Shown piece after piece: positions 1 to 8,072 of a DNA stretch of 64,000 bases (position 1 is the first letter of the stretch; every line of letters begins with the position of its first letter). Location of the stretch: contig NZ_CP159830.1 in NCBI RefSeq assembly GCF_047730085.1, positions 2,108,001 through 2,172,000 on the forward strand, in the 5' to 3' direction. The DNA is from Njordibacter sp937773555 (GTDB taxonomy: Bacteria > Pseudomonadota > Gammaproteobacteria > Pseudomonadales > Balneatricaceae). Both the position numbers and the translations under genes were made by a program. Under the pieces are notes generated by a model. It saw nothing but the letters and a program-made list of their open reading frames with translations, was not told the DNA's origin and did not search any database.

Positions 1-141
1 AAAATGCATTAGCGGATCAAAGAAACCCTCAATCGCCTCGCCGTTATCTCGAGAAAAATCATTAAAGGCAAGATCGATACCTTTTTTTAGATCTCTTAAG
101 TCTGTTCTCCCCATTGAGGGAAAGTCATCAAATAATTCCAC
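1..141 (-). CDS. proW: Glycine betaine/proline ABC transporter permease, N-terminal part (window edge)
   Basis: The gene is cut by the window start; only its first 47 codons are visible. The start is GTG at 141, set by an AGGA ribosome site six bases upstream and an in-frame TGA only four codons before it. The peptide begins VELFDDFPSMGR and continues with a DLKKGIDLAF stretch, then SRDNGEAIEGFFDPL. That acidic pre-membrane head is typical of ProW/OpuAB permeases of the quaternary-amine importers. It lies directly downstream of the substrate-binding protein gene in the same direction, which supports the call. A transport role for betaine, choline or proline is family knowledge; the exact substrate is unknown. 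The membrane domain lies outside the window. Confidence 0.72.
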   Translation of the reverse strand, partial: MELFDDFPSMGRTDLRDLKKGIDLAFNDFSRDNGEAIEGFFDPLMHF

Positions 142-169
142 AATTAATCCTGCTCAGTTAAAACATTAA

Positions 170-203
170 AAAAAAGCCTGCTAACGAGGTTAGCAGGCTT
201 TTT
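170..203 (-). terminator. Rho-independent terminator/attenuator between binding protein and permease
   Basis: A perfect 10-bp stem (GCCTGCTAAC pairing with GTTAGCAGGC) has a three-base loop, an A-run on one side and a T-run on the other, so it can act in either direction. It lies 15 bases after the stop of the binding-protein gene and about 30 bases before the permease start. I infer partial termination, giving more binding protein than permease. Confidence 0.85.
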
Positions 204-217
204 GAATAACCCTTAGG

Positions 218-1222
218 TTAGTTTAAAGATTTTTTGATTAGGTTAGCGGCTTGTACGCCAACCCATTGAGTCCAAACGTCTTCATGGTTCATAAGAAATT
301 CAATCGCTGCATCTTCACCGCCAGCTTGCTCATCAGCCATATACACTAGCATTGCGCCCATGGCGGCTGCAGGGTATTCCCGTGCCACAAGGTAAGCAGC
401 AGCTTTGGGGTCATTGTTCTTCATAAATGAATCAGTAACAATGGTGTTGATTTCAGAGACACTCCAAGAAGTTGGCTGTGGATCAGCACACTCAGCTTGG
501 GTAGTACAGCCAAGCCAGTCTTCCATTCCTTGAAATGGCACACCAAAATCAAGCGTAACCATATCCCACTTGCCCATCATCGCTGTTGGAGACCAGTAGT
601 AACCAAAGTAGTCGTCACCACGTTGTGCAGCCTTAGCCATGGCACCATCAAGACCTGCAGCAGAACCTGGATCAACTAATACCCACCCTTTAGCTTCCAT
701 ATCGAACGCTGTGAATAAGTTATTATTAATTTGCTGACAACCCCAACCTGCAGGACAACCCACGAACGCGCCTTTAGATGGATCTTCATTGTATGGGAAA
801 AGATCAGGACGCTCGATGACATCCAACACAGTTTTAAGTTCTGGGTGATTCTTTAGCGTATAGCTAGGTACAACCCAACCTTCACCAGCGCCTAGAATTG
901 GCATAGGATTCATTGAGTGTAAGCTGCCAGCTGCAATGGCAGCTTTCAGCGGAACATCGACCGATTGGGTCCATAATTCAGGAGCAATGTCAGGGACTCC
1001 TTTGGTGTTCATCGAAGCAAAAGTAGTCAGCGTTGCACCTGGAACCAATTCCACGCTGCAGCCATAACCTTCTTCTAGGATGATTTTGTCTACGTTAGCC
1101 ATAAACTCGGCAGATGCCCAGTTCATTTCTGCAATAGTTACGTCGCCACAGGCGGCTATCGCGCCTTGGGACATGGCAGTTGCTAGACCAGCAACAGCAA
1201 TACCTTTAACAAACTTGTTCAT
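218..1222 (-). CDS. proX: Glycine betaine/proline-type ABC transporter substrate-binding protein
   Basis: A periplasmic solute-binding protein of the OpuAC/ProX family, 334 residues. A signal peptide is visible at residues 1-23 (MNKFVKG start, hydrophobic core, AIA-A cleavage). The mature protein carries the family's type II binding-protein features: an aromatic-rich pocket (ELWTQS, GYYWSPTAM) and a paired-cysteine segment (CPAGWGC). I chose ATG at 1222 rather than an upstream in-frame start at 1300, because a GGAG box sits six bases before it and the signal peptide begins there. It is the first gene of a transporter operon that continues into the permease at 141-1. Osmoprotectant or proline/betaine uptake is inferred from the family. 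The binding-site residues were not compared with a structure, so the ligand is open. Confidence 0.88.
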   Translation of the reverse strand: MNKFVKGIAVAGLATAMSQGAIAACGDVTIAEMNWASAEFMANVDKIILEEGYGCSVELVPGATLTTFASMNTKGVPDIAPELWTQSVDVPLKAAIAAGSLHSMNPMPILGAGEGWVVPSYTLKNHPELKTVLDVIERPDLFPYNEDPSKGAFVGCPAGWGCQQINNNLFTAFDMEAKGWVLVDPGSAAGLDGAMAKAAQRGDDYFGYYWSPTAMMGKWDMVTLDFGVPFQGMEDWLGCTTQAECADPQPTSWSVSEINTIVTDSFMKNNDPKAAAYLVAREYPAAAMGAMLVYMADEQAGGEDAAIEFLMNHEDVWTQWVGVQAANLIKKSLN

Positions 1223-1561
1223 TTCTAACTCCGTTATTATAATTAGTGAGGATTTATCTTTAAGCGGTAATGAAAAATAACAAAACAAATCAATAATCAC
1301 AAGGCTTCAGCCCTGCAGAAAACGCCTCTGCCGCACATAGATACTTATGTGCCGCATCAAGTCTACTTTGGTACACCCCAGTAAACAACTGCAATTTAGG
1401 CTTAATGTGGCATAGGCGTTGCAGTTATTTTTATGAAACCAACAATTATTTTTATGAACCCCAAACCCTATGTGCAAGTTACAGGACTATTAAAACAATA
1501 TTGTCATGGCGCAATTAGGCAGTTATATTTGCAGTACTGTGTCAAAACTTAAGGTAATTTA
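1223..1561. promoter_or_regulatory. Divergent control region between transporter and DsbA-like gene
   Basis: This 339-base gene-free stretch separates divergent genes. It holds a hairpin-like palindrome at 1333-1352 (GCACATA and TATGTGC arms around six bases), about 110 bases before the binding-protein start. It also holds two copies of TTATTTTTATGAA at 1425-1437 and 1446-1458. These copies are exactly 21 bp apart, two helical turns, so a protein could bind both on one face. No confident -35/-10 pair was found. Regulatory function is inferred. Confidence 0.4.
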
Positions 1562-2209
1562 GTGAAGCCATCTAATGCAACGCTGTTCTACATCCACGAC
1601 CCCATGTGCAGCTGGTGTTGGGGTTTCAAGCCCGTATGGCAGCAACTCCAAGCCCAGCTTGGCAGTACCGTAACCATTATTTATGTTGTGGGTGGCTTGG
1701 CGGCAGATTCAAACCAGCCCATGGCCACCGGCATGCAACACGCCTTAAAAGCCACATGGCAACGCATCGAGCAACACATACCCGGTACCAAATTCAATTA
1801 TGATTTTTGGAACCCTGCCAGCAATAGCATGCCAAGGCGCTCCACTTACCCGTCGTGCCGGGCGGTGTTAGCAGCCAAAATGCAAGACCCCACATTAGAA
1901 CAAGCAATGATTCTAGGTATACAGCAGGCCTACTATCTAAACGCCAAAAACCCCTCCAACATCGATGTTTTGGCTGAGGTTGCTCACAGCATCGGCCTAA
2001 ATGCAGAAAAGTTCAAACAGGATATAACCAGCCCTGCTATCGAGTTGCTGCTGCAGGAACAACTTCAATTAGCCCGCCAACTCTCAAGCCAAGGCTTTCC
2101 CAGCCTAGTGATTAGTAAAGACAATAAACTGTTTGGGATCCCATTGGACTACAACAATAGTGCAGCCATGCAACAAGCGATCATCAATGTTATTGGTGCA
2201 ACAAAGTAA
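1562..2209 (+). CDS. DsbA-family thioredoxin-fold protein (FrnE/COG3531 type)
   Basis: A 215-residue thioredoxin-fold protein with the redox motif CSWC at residues 16-19, directly after the first beta strand (FYIHDPM). The rest is the helical insertion typical of the DsbA/2-hydroxychromene-carboxylate-isomerase superfamily, with a FPSLVI stretch near residue 175 carrying the expected cis-proline. No signal peptide is visible, so it is probably cytoplasmic, like FrnE, rather than a periplasmic oxidase. Translation starts at GTG 1562. The gene stands alone, divergent from the transporter and convergent with the hydrolase. Its substrate is unknown; dithiol oxidoreductase or disulfide isomerase activity is inferred from the motif. 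Confidence 0.82.
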   Translation: MKPSNATLFYIHDPMCSWCWGFKPVWQQLQAQLGSTVTIIYVVGGLAADSNQPMATGMQHALKATWQRIEQHIPGTKFNYDFWNPASNSMPRRSTYPSCRAVLAAKMQDPTLEQAMILGIQQAYYLNAKNPSNIDVLAEVAHSIGLNAEKFKQDITSPAIELLLQEQLQLARQLSSQGFPSLVISKDNKLFGIPLDYNNSAAMQQAIINVIGATK

Positions 2210-2310
2210 TTGTTTGCCTATTCTTAATGCAAATACTCTTCTTCATGTTCAAACCTCAAAGCACTTTAAGTGTGACAAAACATAGCGACGCAAAGGGCCA
2301 TCTTTTCATA

Positions 2311-3066
2311 TCAGGCCAGGCTCAGGGGCAAAACATCGATTAAGGCGTTTTCTATCAACCCCAAGCAACGGTCATCTGAAAACCGGTGGTTTGCGCCATC
2401 AACCAAGGTTAGCTGGATATCTGGCCCAGATGCATGGGCCAGTAAACGCAGTGCCACAGACATATCAACATCCACGTCTGCGGTACCTTGAAGAAAGCGC
2501 ACCGGACAGGGCAATTCCAGCGGTGCACGCAGCACCAGATTCTGACGACCATCTTCGATTAGTCGCTGCGTGATAATATAGGGGCCATCATAATCGGACG
2601 GCAGAGCGACCTGTTTGTTACGTTTCAATTCGGATCGCTGATTTGCATTAAAAGCGGCCCAAATGGCGTCTTCAGTAAAATCAGGGGCAGCGGCTATAGT
2701 GACTAATCCTACCAACCGCGCACCAAGGCGCTTTGAGAGTAACAGAGAAATCCAGCCTCCCATAGAAGAGCCTACAAGGATCACAGGCCCATCAGTCAGT
2801 TCAGCAATCACAGCTTCAGCGTCCGTTAACCAATCTCCAATGCACCCATCACAAAACTTCCCCGATGATTGCCCATGTCCCGAATAATCAAAGCGCAGAA
2901 AACTGCGCCCGTTGCGCGCGGCCCACTGGGCTAAATGCAAAGCCTTTGTGCCCTGCATATCTGACTTAAAGCCACTTAGAAAAACAATGTCTGGGCCCTT
3001 CCCTACGATACGCTCATAAGCGAGCCTGCGCCCTCTAGCCAAGATTAAATCACTATGTGACAGCAT
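2311..3066 (-). CDS. Alpha/beta hydrolase (ABHD10/palmitoyl-thioesterase-like)
   Basis: A 251-residue serine hydrolase. The nucleophile elbow G-S-S-M-G lies at residues 99-103 (Ser101), the oxyanion region at FLSGFKSDM, an acid in the DVDVD segment near 197-201, and the catalytic His in GANHRFSD near 226. FDYSGHGQSSG is the usual strand 4 turn. This pattern fits the small hydrolases related to ABHD10, common in alphaproteobacteria. The region is visibly richer in G+C than the neighbouring genes, and it lies beside tRNA-Arg, so acquisition by transfer is plausible but unproven. A GGGGG stretch four bases before ATG supports the start. The substrate is unknown. Confidence 0.8.
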   Translation of the reverse strand: MLSHSDLILARGRRLAYERIVGKGPDIVFLSGFKSDMQGTKALHLAQWAARNGRSFLRFDYSGHGQSSGKFCDGCIGDWLTDAEAVIAELTDGPVILVGSSMGGWISLLLSKRLGARLVGLVTIAAAPDFTEDAIWAAFNANQRSELKRNKQVALPSDYDGPYIITQRLIEDGRQNLVLRAPLELPCPVRFLQGTADVDVDMSVALRLLAHASGPDIQLTLVDGANHRFSDDRCLGLIENALIDVLPLSLA

Positions 3067-3564
3067 AGCACCCCCAAAAAAATAATATTAAAACCCTAGT
3101 TTTCCCCAAGGTGTAGGCCAAAGATAGGCCGGGGTAATACCCAGATATTGCCAACTCTTGTGGCAAAATGAGGAGAAAAATCATTATACATCTGATACCG
3201 TTTGATCCTAGGGATTTTGGATGCCTTTCTGGGTTAAATAAGCCATAAAAAACGTCGTATTGATAAGACGCTTGATCTTACGTTAGAGCAGGTCTTGGGC
3301 ATTCGATAAAAAGAGGGTTTAAAAGAAGATTTAACAGAGATTGAATTGACGTCATAAAAAGACCAACTATAGGATAAGCCTATGTATCGCATTTATTAAG
3401 TTTTAATTCTCACTGTGTTTGAGTGGTAAAGCCTAGTTAAAAATGACGCGCCCAGCGGTTAATAGATACGCTGTAGCTGATGCATCACTTCCCATGCGAA
3501 GACCAAGCAAAATATTAAGTTTTGCACTGATTGTTGCATTAAATCGCTATTTTAGAAGAGAAAA
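3067..3564. other. Gene-poor spacer with possible coding remnant
   Basis: No credible gene is seen in this 498-base stretch. In one plus-strand frame from about 3242 to 3357 the translation looks protein-like (RIDKTLDLTLEQVLGIR, stop at 3307, then KEGLKEDLTEIELTS, stop at 3355), suggesting a decayed gene I cannot identify. At 3440-3453 the bases AAAATGACGCGCCC nearly repeat the tRNA 3' flank at 3561-3574 (one mismatch). No transposon ends were recognised. Confidence 0.35.
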
Positions 3565-3641
3565 TGGCGCGCCCGAGAGGATTCGAACCTCTGACCGCTC
3601 GGTTCGTAGCCGAGTACTCTATCCAGCTGAGCTACGGGCGC
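3565..3641 (-). tRNA. tRNA-Arg (anticodon ACG)
   Basis: The minus strand folds as a full 77-base tRNA. The acceptor is GCGCCCG paired with CGGGCGC, then discriminator G and an encoded CCA. The D arm is GCTCAGCTGGATAGAGT-like. The anticodon stem CTCGG/CCGAG encloses loop CTACGAA, which gives anticodon ACG. The T arm carries GGTTCGAATCC. ACG is read as ICG after deamination and decodes CGU, CGC and CGA. All invariant positions inspected fit. It stands alone, upstream of and divergent from leuS. Confidence 0.96.
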
Positions 3642-3888
3642 GCTATACCTTGGTTCGGCGAGTGCCTTATCAGGGAGCGGTATCATAACGACAGTACAGG
3701 CGGAATTCAACTGTTATTACTTGATCAATAAAGATTTTTATAAACACTCAGATCGCCAAGTAATAATCACTCAGCGATTAAGCCCGCCTATTTTATCAAT
3801 CAAGCTACCTGTTGCCTATGCTCTAGTGTTATTATATGGGTCGATTTAATTTCCAGCCATATCGGCTTTACCACTAGTTACGGCACCC

Positions 3889-6480
3889 ATGAACGAACAA
3901 TATAACGCGCACGACATAGAACCAGAAATTCAAGCCTTTTGGGAAGCTAACGATAGCTTTCAGGTGCAAGATAATCCTGACCAAGAAAAGTATTATTGCC
4001 TTTCGATGTTCCCATACCCTAGTGGCCGCTTGCACATGGGCCATGTGCGTAACTACACCATTGGTGACGTGATTTCTCGCTTTCAGCGAATGAAAGGTAA
4101 AAACGTATTGCAGCCTATGGGCTGGGATGCCTTTGGGTTACCTGCTGAGAATGCGGCCATGAAAAATAATGTGCCTCCTGCTAAGTGGACCCATGAGAAC
4201 ATTGCCTATATGCGCGACCAACTCAAGCGCATGGGGTTTGGTTACGATTGGAGCCGTGAACTAGCGACCTGCGAACCGTCCTACTACCGATGGGAACAGT
4301 GGTTTTTTACCAAACTATTAGATAAGGGTTTAGTTTATAAAAAAAATGCCGTGGTTAACTGGGACCCAGTAGACCAAACTGTATTAGCGAATGAACAAGT
4401 AATTGATGGCCGTGGATGGCGTTCTGGCGCATTAGTTGAGCGCAAAGAAATCCCTCAGTGGTTCCTTAAAATCACTGATTACGCTGATCAGCTATTAGAT
4501 GATTTAGATCAGCTGGACGGATGGCCCGAGCAAGTGCGTACTATGCAGCGCAATTGGATTGGTCGCTCTCAAGGCGTAGAACTTAGCTTTGATGTGCCGA
4601 GTCACGGGCCGTTAGACGTATTTACTACTCGTCCAGACACGTTAATGGGTGTCACCTATTTAGCGGTGGCTCCACAACATCCTCTTGCTTTAAAAGCTGC
4701 AACAACCAATGCAGCGATGGCCACATTCATAGATAGCTGCAAGAATATGAAAGTGGCTGAAGCCGACATGGCCACCATGGAAAAGCTAGGCTTAGACACC
4801 GGCTTTATTGCAATACACCCCATTACAGGAAAATCTGTACCCGTATGGGCTGCCAACTTTGTGCTGATGGACTATGGCTCTGGTGCGGTAATGGCTGTGC
4901 CAGGGCATGACCAGCGGGACTGGGAATTTGCCACGAAGTATGGCCTTGCCATCCGTCAAGTGGTTCGTTCTGCAGACGACAGCGTTGTAGTCGATATCTC
5001 AAAAGCAGCGTTCACAGCTAAAGGCCTTTTGGTTAACTCTGGCACGTTTGATGACATGGATTTTCAAATGGCCTTCGACGCCATTTCAGCAGAACTTGAA
5101 CACCATGGTAAGGGTAAAATTACCACTAACTATCGCTTGCGCGACTGGGGCGTATCCCGCCAACGTTATTGGGGAACTCCTATCCCCATAATCAATTGTG
5201 ATACTTGTGGCCCAGTAGCGGTGCCAGAAGATCAACTGCCTGTGGTATTGCCTACGAATGTAGAATTTGACGGCAGTGGCTCTCCACTTAAGAAAATGGC
5301 ATCGTTTATTAATACCAGCTGCCCTAAGTGCGGCGCGGCAGCAAAGCGTGAAACGGATACTTTTGACACCTTCATGGAGTCTTCTTGGTATTACGCACGC
5401 TTTACTAGCGCTAACCATAACGACAATATGTTGGCACCTAATTCTGCAGACTATTGGGCCCCAGTTGATCATTATGTGGGCGGTATTGAACACGCCATAT
5501 TGCACCTTTTATATTCACGCTTTTTCCACAAGCTAATGCGTGACATGGGTCTTGTGTCTTCTGACGAACCCTTTAAAAAACTGCTTTGCCAAGGCATGGT
5601 ATTAGCTCACACTTATTACCAGCAAGACGAAAAAGGTGGCCAAGATTGGATTTCTCCACTAGATGTGGACCCCGTTATCGATGACAAAGGCCGTATTACT
5701 GGTGCATTGAAAAAATCTGATGGCTCGGCTGTGTTGTATGACGGTATGGGCAAGATGTCTAAGTCTAAAAATAACGGCATTGACCCACAAACCATGATTG
5801 ATCAATATGGTGCAGACGCCGTGCGCTTGTTCACCATGTTTGCTGCACCTCCAGAACAGTCTCTGGAGTGGTCTGATGCTGGCCTTGAAGGCTCTCAACG
5901 ATTCATTAAACGTTTTTGGAAACAGGTATACCGACACTTGTCAGCGCCTGAAGCGCCTGCCTTAGAGGCAAATCAACTTAACCAAAAGCAACAAGACATC
6001 CGCCGAAAGACTCATGAAACTATCCGCAAGGTTAGCGATGACATTGAGCGTCGTACTACCTTTAACACTGCAATTGCAGCAATTATGGAACTAAGCAATA
6101 CCATTGCTAAGTTTGATGACCTTAGCGACCAAGGCCGAGCTGTGCGAGCAGAAGGTTTGAGCACTGCGGTGCTACTAATGTCGCCTTTTACCCCTCACTT
6201 ATGCCATACGTTATGGCAAGCATTTTCTGGCAATGACACCATTTTGCAAACACCTTGGCCAGAAGTGGATGAAAGCGCTTTGGTGAAATCGAACATTGAT
6301 ATGATGATTCAGGTTAACGGTAAGCTGCGCAGCAAGATAAGTATTGATGCTAATATGGATCGTGATACGATTCAACAACTTGCCCTAGCAGACGCAAAGG
6401 TGCAAAGTTTTATCACCAACATGGCGGTACGCAAAGTAATAGTGGTACCCAATAAACTGGTTAATATCGTTGTTAGTTAA
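3889..6480 (+). CDS. leuS: Leucyl-tRNA synthetase
   Basis: Charges tRNA-Leu with leucine in the cytoplasm. At 863 residues it has normal bacterial length. Class I signatures are clear: HMGH at residues 49-52 and KMSKS at about 622-626. The editing (CP1) domain lies between them, with the threonine-rich TTRPDTLMG segment and the GHDQRDWEFA motif. A Cys-rich zinc-like stretch (CDTCG, CPKCG) and the anticodon-binding and C-terminal domain follow. The 3' neighbours lptE and holA are the usual gammaproteobacterial partners. No clear Shine-Dalgarno is seen before ATG 3889, but the N-terminus MNEQYNAHDIEPEIQ matches the family. Nothing unusual in the active sites. Confidence 0.98.
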   Translation: MNEQYNAHDIEPEIQAFWEANDSFQVQDNPDQEKYYCLSMFPYPSGRLHMGHVRNYTIGDVISRFQRMKGKNVLQPMGWDAFGLPAENAAMKNNVPPAKWTHENIAYMRDQLKRMGFGYDWSRELATCEPSYYRWEQWFFTKLLDKGLVYKKNAVVNWDPVDQTVLANEQVIDGRGWRSGALVERKEIPQWFLKITDYADQLLDDLDQLDGWPEQVRTMQRNWIGRSQGVELSFDVPSHGPLDVFTTRPDTLMGVTYLAVAPQHPLALKAATTNAAMATFIDSCKNMKVAEADMATMEKLGLDTGFIAIHPITGKSVPVWAANFVLMDYGSGAVMAVPGHDQRDWEFATKYGLAIRQVVRSADDSVVVDISKAAFTAKGLLVNSGTFDDMDFQMAFDAISAELEHHGKGKITTNYRLRDWGVSRQRYWGTPIPIINCDTCGPVAVPEDQLPVVLPTNVEFDGSGSPLKKMASFINTSCPKCGAAAKRETDTFDTFMESSWYYARFTSANHNDNMLAPNSADYWAPVDHYVGGIEHAILHLLYSRFFHKLMRDMGLVSSDEPFKKLLCQGMVLAHTYYQQDEKGGQDWISPLDVDPVIDDKGRITGALKKSDGSAVLYDGMGKMSKSKNNGIDPQTMIDQYGADAVRLFTMFAAPPEQSLEWSDAGLEGSQRFIKRFWKQVYRHLSAPEAPALEANQLNQKQQDIRRKTHETIRKVSDDIERRTTFNTAIAAIMELSNTIAKFDDLSDQGRAVRAEGLSTAVLLMSPFTPHLCHTLWQAFSGNDTILQTPWPEVDESALVKSNIDMMIQVNGKLRSKISIDANMDRDTIQQLALADAKVQSFITNMAVRKVIVVPNKLVNIVVS

Positions 6481-6525
6481 CACCTAGCAGGGTTGCTCAA
6501 GTGAGTATAAATAGGAACACAACCA

Positions 6526-7065
6526 ATGATTAACACAACCTCTACGTTGGGTGTCTTGGGCAGGTTTAGCATCGCTGTATGCCTTAGCCTGGTTATGGCC
6601 AGCTGTGGCTTTCATTTGCAAGGCCAAAGCCAACGGTCTTTTCCAGCTCAGCTCAACCTTTATGTAGACGATCCTATACTAGGGTCTATGGTTGCCAACA
6701 ACCTGTCTGAACGTGGCGTTGTGTTAACTCTGGTAGAGTCTGTGGTGGGCACTGATACCAAAGCACCCACCCTGCAGCTAACGCGTACTCTAAAAAATAG
6801 CACTGAGCTCATTTTAGACGCTAATGGGGATGCTTTAATCTGGCGCTACACCCTAAGCAGTGAGTATTTGGTGATTGCAGCTGGCGTGCAGCCAGACACT
6901 GAACAAACACTGACTGCAACTGGTTCACTGCCTATGTCTGTAAGCACTGATGTTGACTTGAGCGGAGGTAACGCCACTATTAACGAACGCATTGAAGCTG
7001 ACAGCTGGGCGTTGCTGTATAAGCAACTTGCCTCTGGCATTACTCGCCAGCTTAGCTTTGAATAA
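6526..7065 (+). CDS. lptE: LPS-assembly lipoprotein LptE
   Basis: The outer-membrane lipoprotein that plugs the LptD barrel and helps deliver lipopolysaccharide to the cell surface. The 179-residue product has a lipoprotein signal peptide ending in VMASC, with Cys27 as the lipidated residue. CGFHLQG follows, the hallmark start of mature LptE. Its position between leuS and holA is the standard gammaproteobacterial place. The stop codon overlaps the holA start by one base (TAATG), implying translational coupling. Its partner LptD begins at 63311 in this same window. The remaining sequence is poorly conserved, as is usual for LptE. Confidence 0.93.
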   Translation: MINTTSTLGVLGRFSIAVCLSLVMASCGFHLQGQSQRSFPAQLNLYVDDPILGSMVANNLSERGVVLTLVESVVGTDTKAPTLQLTRTLKNSTELILDANGDALIWRYTLSSEYLVIAAGVQPDTEQTLTATGSLPMSVSTDVDLSGGNATINERIEADSWALLYKQLASGITRQLSFE

Positions 7066-8069
7066 TGCGCATTAAACCAGACCAACTCCAAAACCACTTA
7101 ACCAGGGGCTTGGCTGGCTGTTATATGGTGCATGGTGATGAACCTTTGTTGCAGCAGGAAATATGTGATGCTATTCGAACCAAAGCGCGCCAAGAAGGTT
7201 TTTTGGAACGTGATTTATTCCATGCAGAAGGACGCTTTGATTGGCAGCAAATTACTGCGTCAGATCAAGCCATGTCACTTTTTTCTAGCCGCAAAATAAT
7301 TGAAATCAGAATGCCCAATGGCAAACCTGGCAAAGAAGGCTCTGCCACCTTAAGCTTGCTGGTTAGCCAACCTAACCCAGACAATCTGGTGTTAATTAGC
7401 AGTGGCAAAATTGACTCCAAAGGCCAAAGTGCTAAATGGTTTAAGGCACTAGAAACCGCTGGGGTTTGTATGGCCATTTTTCCACTAGAAGCACATCACA
7501 TGGCTGGCTGGATTAACAATAGGGTCCAAAAACTAGGCCTAAAAATAACCCCAGACGCTTGCCAATTGCTGACCCAAAGAACTGAAGGTAACTTACTCGC
7601 TACGGCTCAGGAATTAGAGAAATTCACCCTTAATGGTGCGAACTTCGAAATTACTGCAGAACATATTAATGCCGACGTTGGCGGCCTTGCCAGATACAGT
7701 AATTACCAGCTTGTAGATACCGCCCTTACCGGCCAAGCGAGCCACAGCCTCACCATGCTCTATGGTTTAAAGGAAGAAGGGTCCAAGGCTATGGAAATTC
7801 TATGGGTATTAAGCCGAGAAATTAGGCTGCTCATTAATGTTATTAACCACCCTCAAGGGGTTGAAGCTGGACTGAAGCAAGAACGCGTATGGGAAAAGCG
7901 TAAAGGCTACCTGCGTACTGCGGCGCAAAATCATAACAGCCACAGTGCCCAAGATATGCTACAGCAATGCGAAGCCATAGATCAGTGTGTAAAGGGTGTG
8001 AGCAAAGCTAATGCATGGGACTTGCTAAGTGGCTTAATAATGCAACTTGCCGGCAAACCTATTCGCTAG
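7065..8069 (+). CDS. holA: DNA polymerase III subunit delta
   Basis: The clamp-loader delta subunit, which opens the beta clamp during replication. The 334-residue length and order of features fit HolA. An N-terminal segment YMVHGDEPLLQQE stands in place of a functional P-loop. A region of the clamp-binding type follows (DQAMSLFSSRKIIEIRMP). Helical AAA+ lid and collar domains complete the protein. The ATG overlaps the lptE stop. It ends only three bases from the stop of the convergent DadA-like gene, with no visible terminator between them. In many relatives nadD and rsfS follow holA; here those genes sit near 27 kb on the other strand. Confidence 0.95.
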   Translation: MRIKPDQLQNHLTRGLAGCYMVHGDEPLLQQEICDAIRTKARQEGFLERDLFHAEGRFDWQQITASDQAMSLFSSRKIIEIRMPNGKPGKEGSATLSLLVSQPNPDNLVLISSGKIDSKGQSAKWFKALETAGVCMAIFPLEAHHMAGWINNRVQKLGLKITPDACQLLTQRTEGNLLATAQELEKFTLNGANFEITAEHINADVGGLARYSNYQLVDTALTGQASHSLTMLYGLKEEGSKAMEILWVLSREIRLLINVINHPQGVEAGLKQERVWEKRKGYLRTAAQNHNSHSAQDMLQQCEAIDQCVKGVSKANAWDLLSGLIMQLAGKPIR

Positions 8070-8072
8070 TCA

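Noticed and set aside
1236..1241. Perfect TATAAT on the minus strand just before the binding-protein start
   Set aside because: A start site from it would fall at or after the GGAG ribosome site at 1231-1234, leaving no usable leader.
5086..5505. A 139-codon antisense reading inside leuS
   Set aside because: It is a shadow of a strongly conserved gene, with no ribosome site and no recognisable family.
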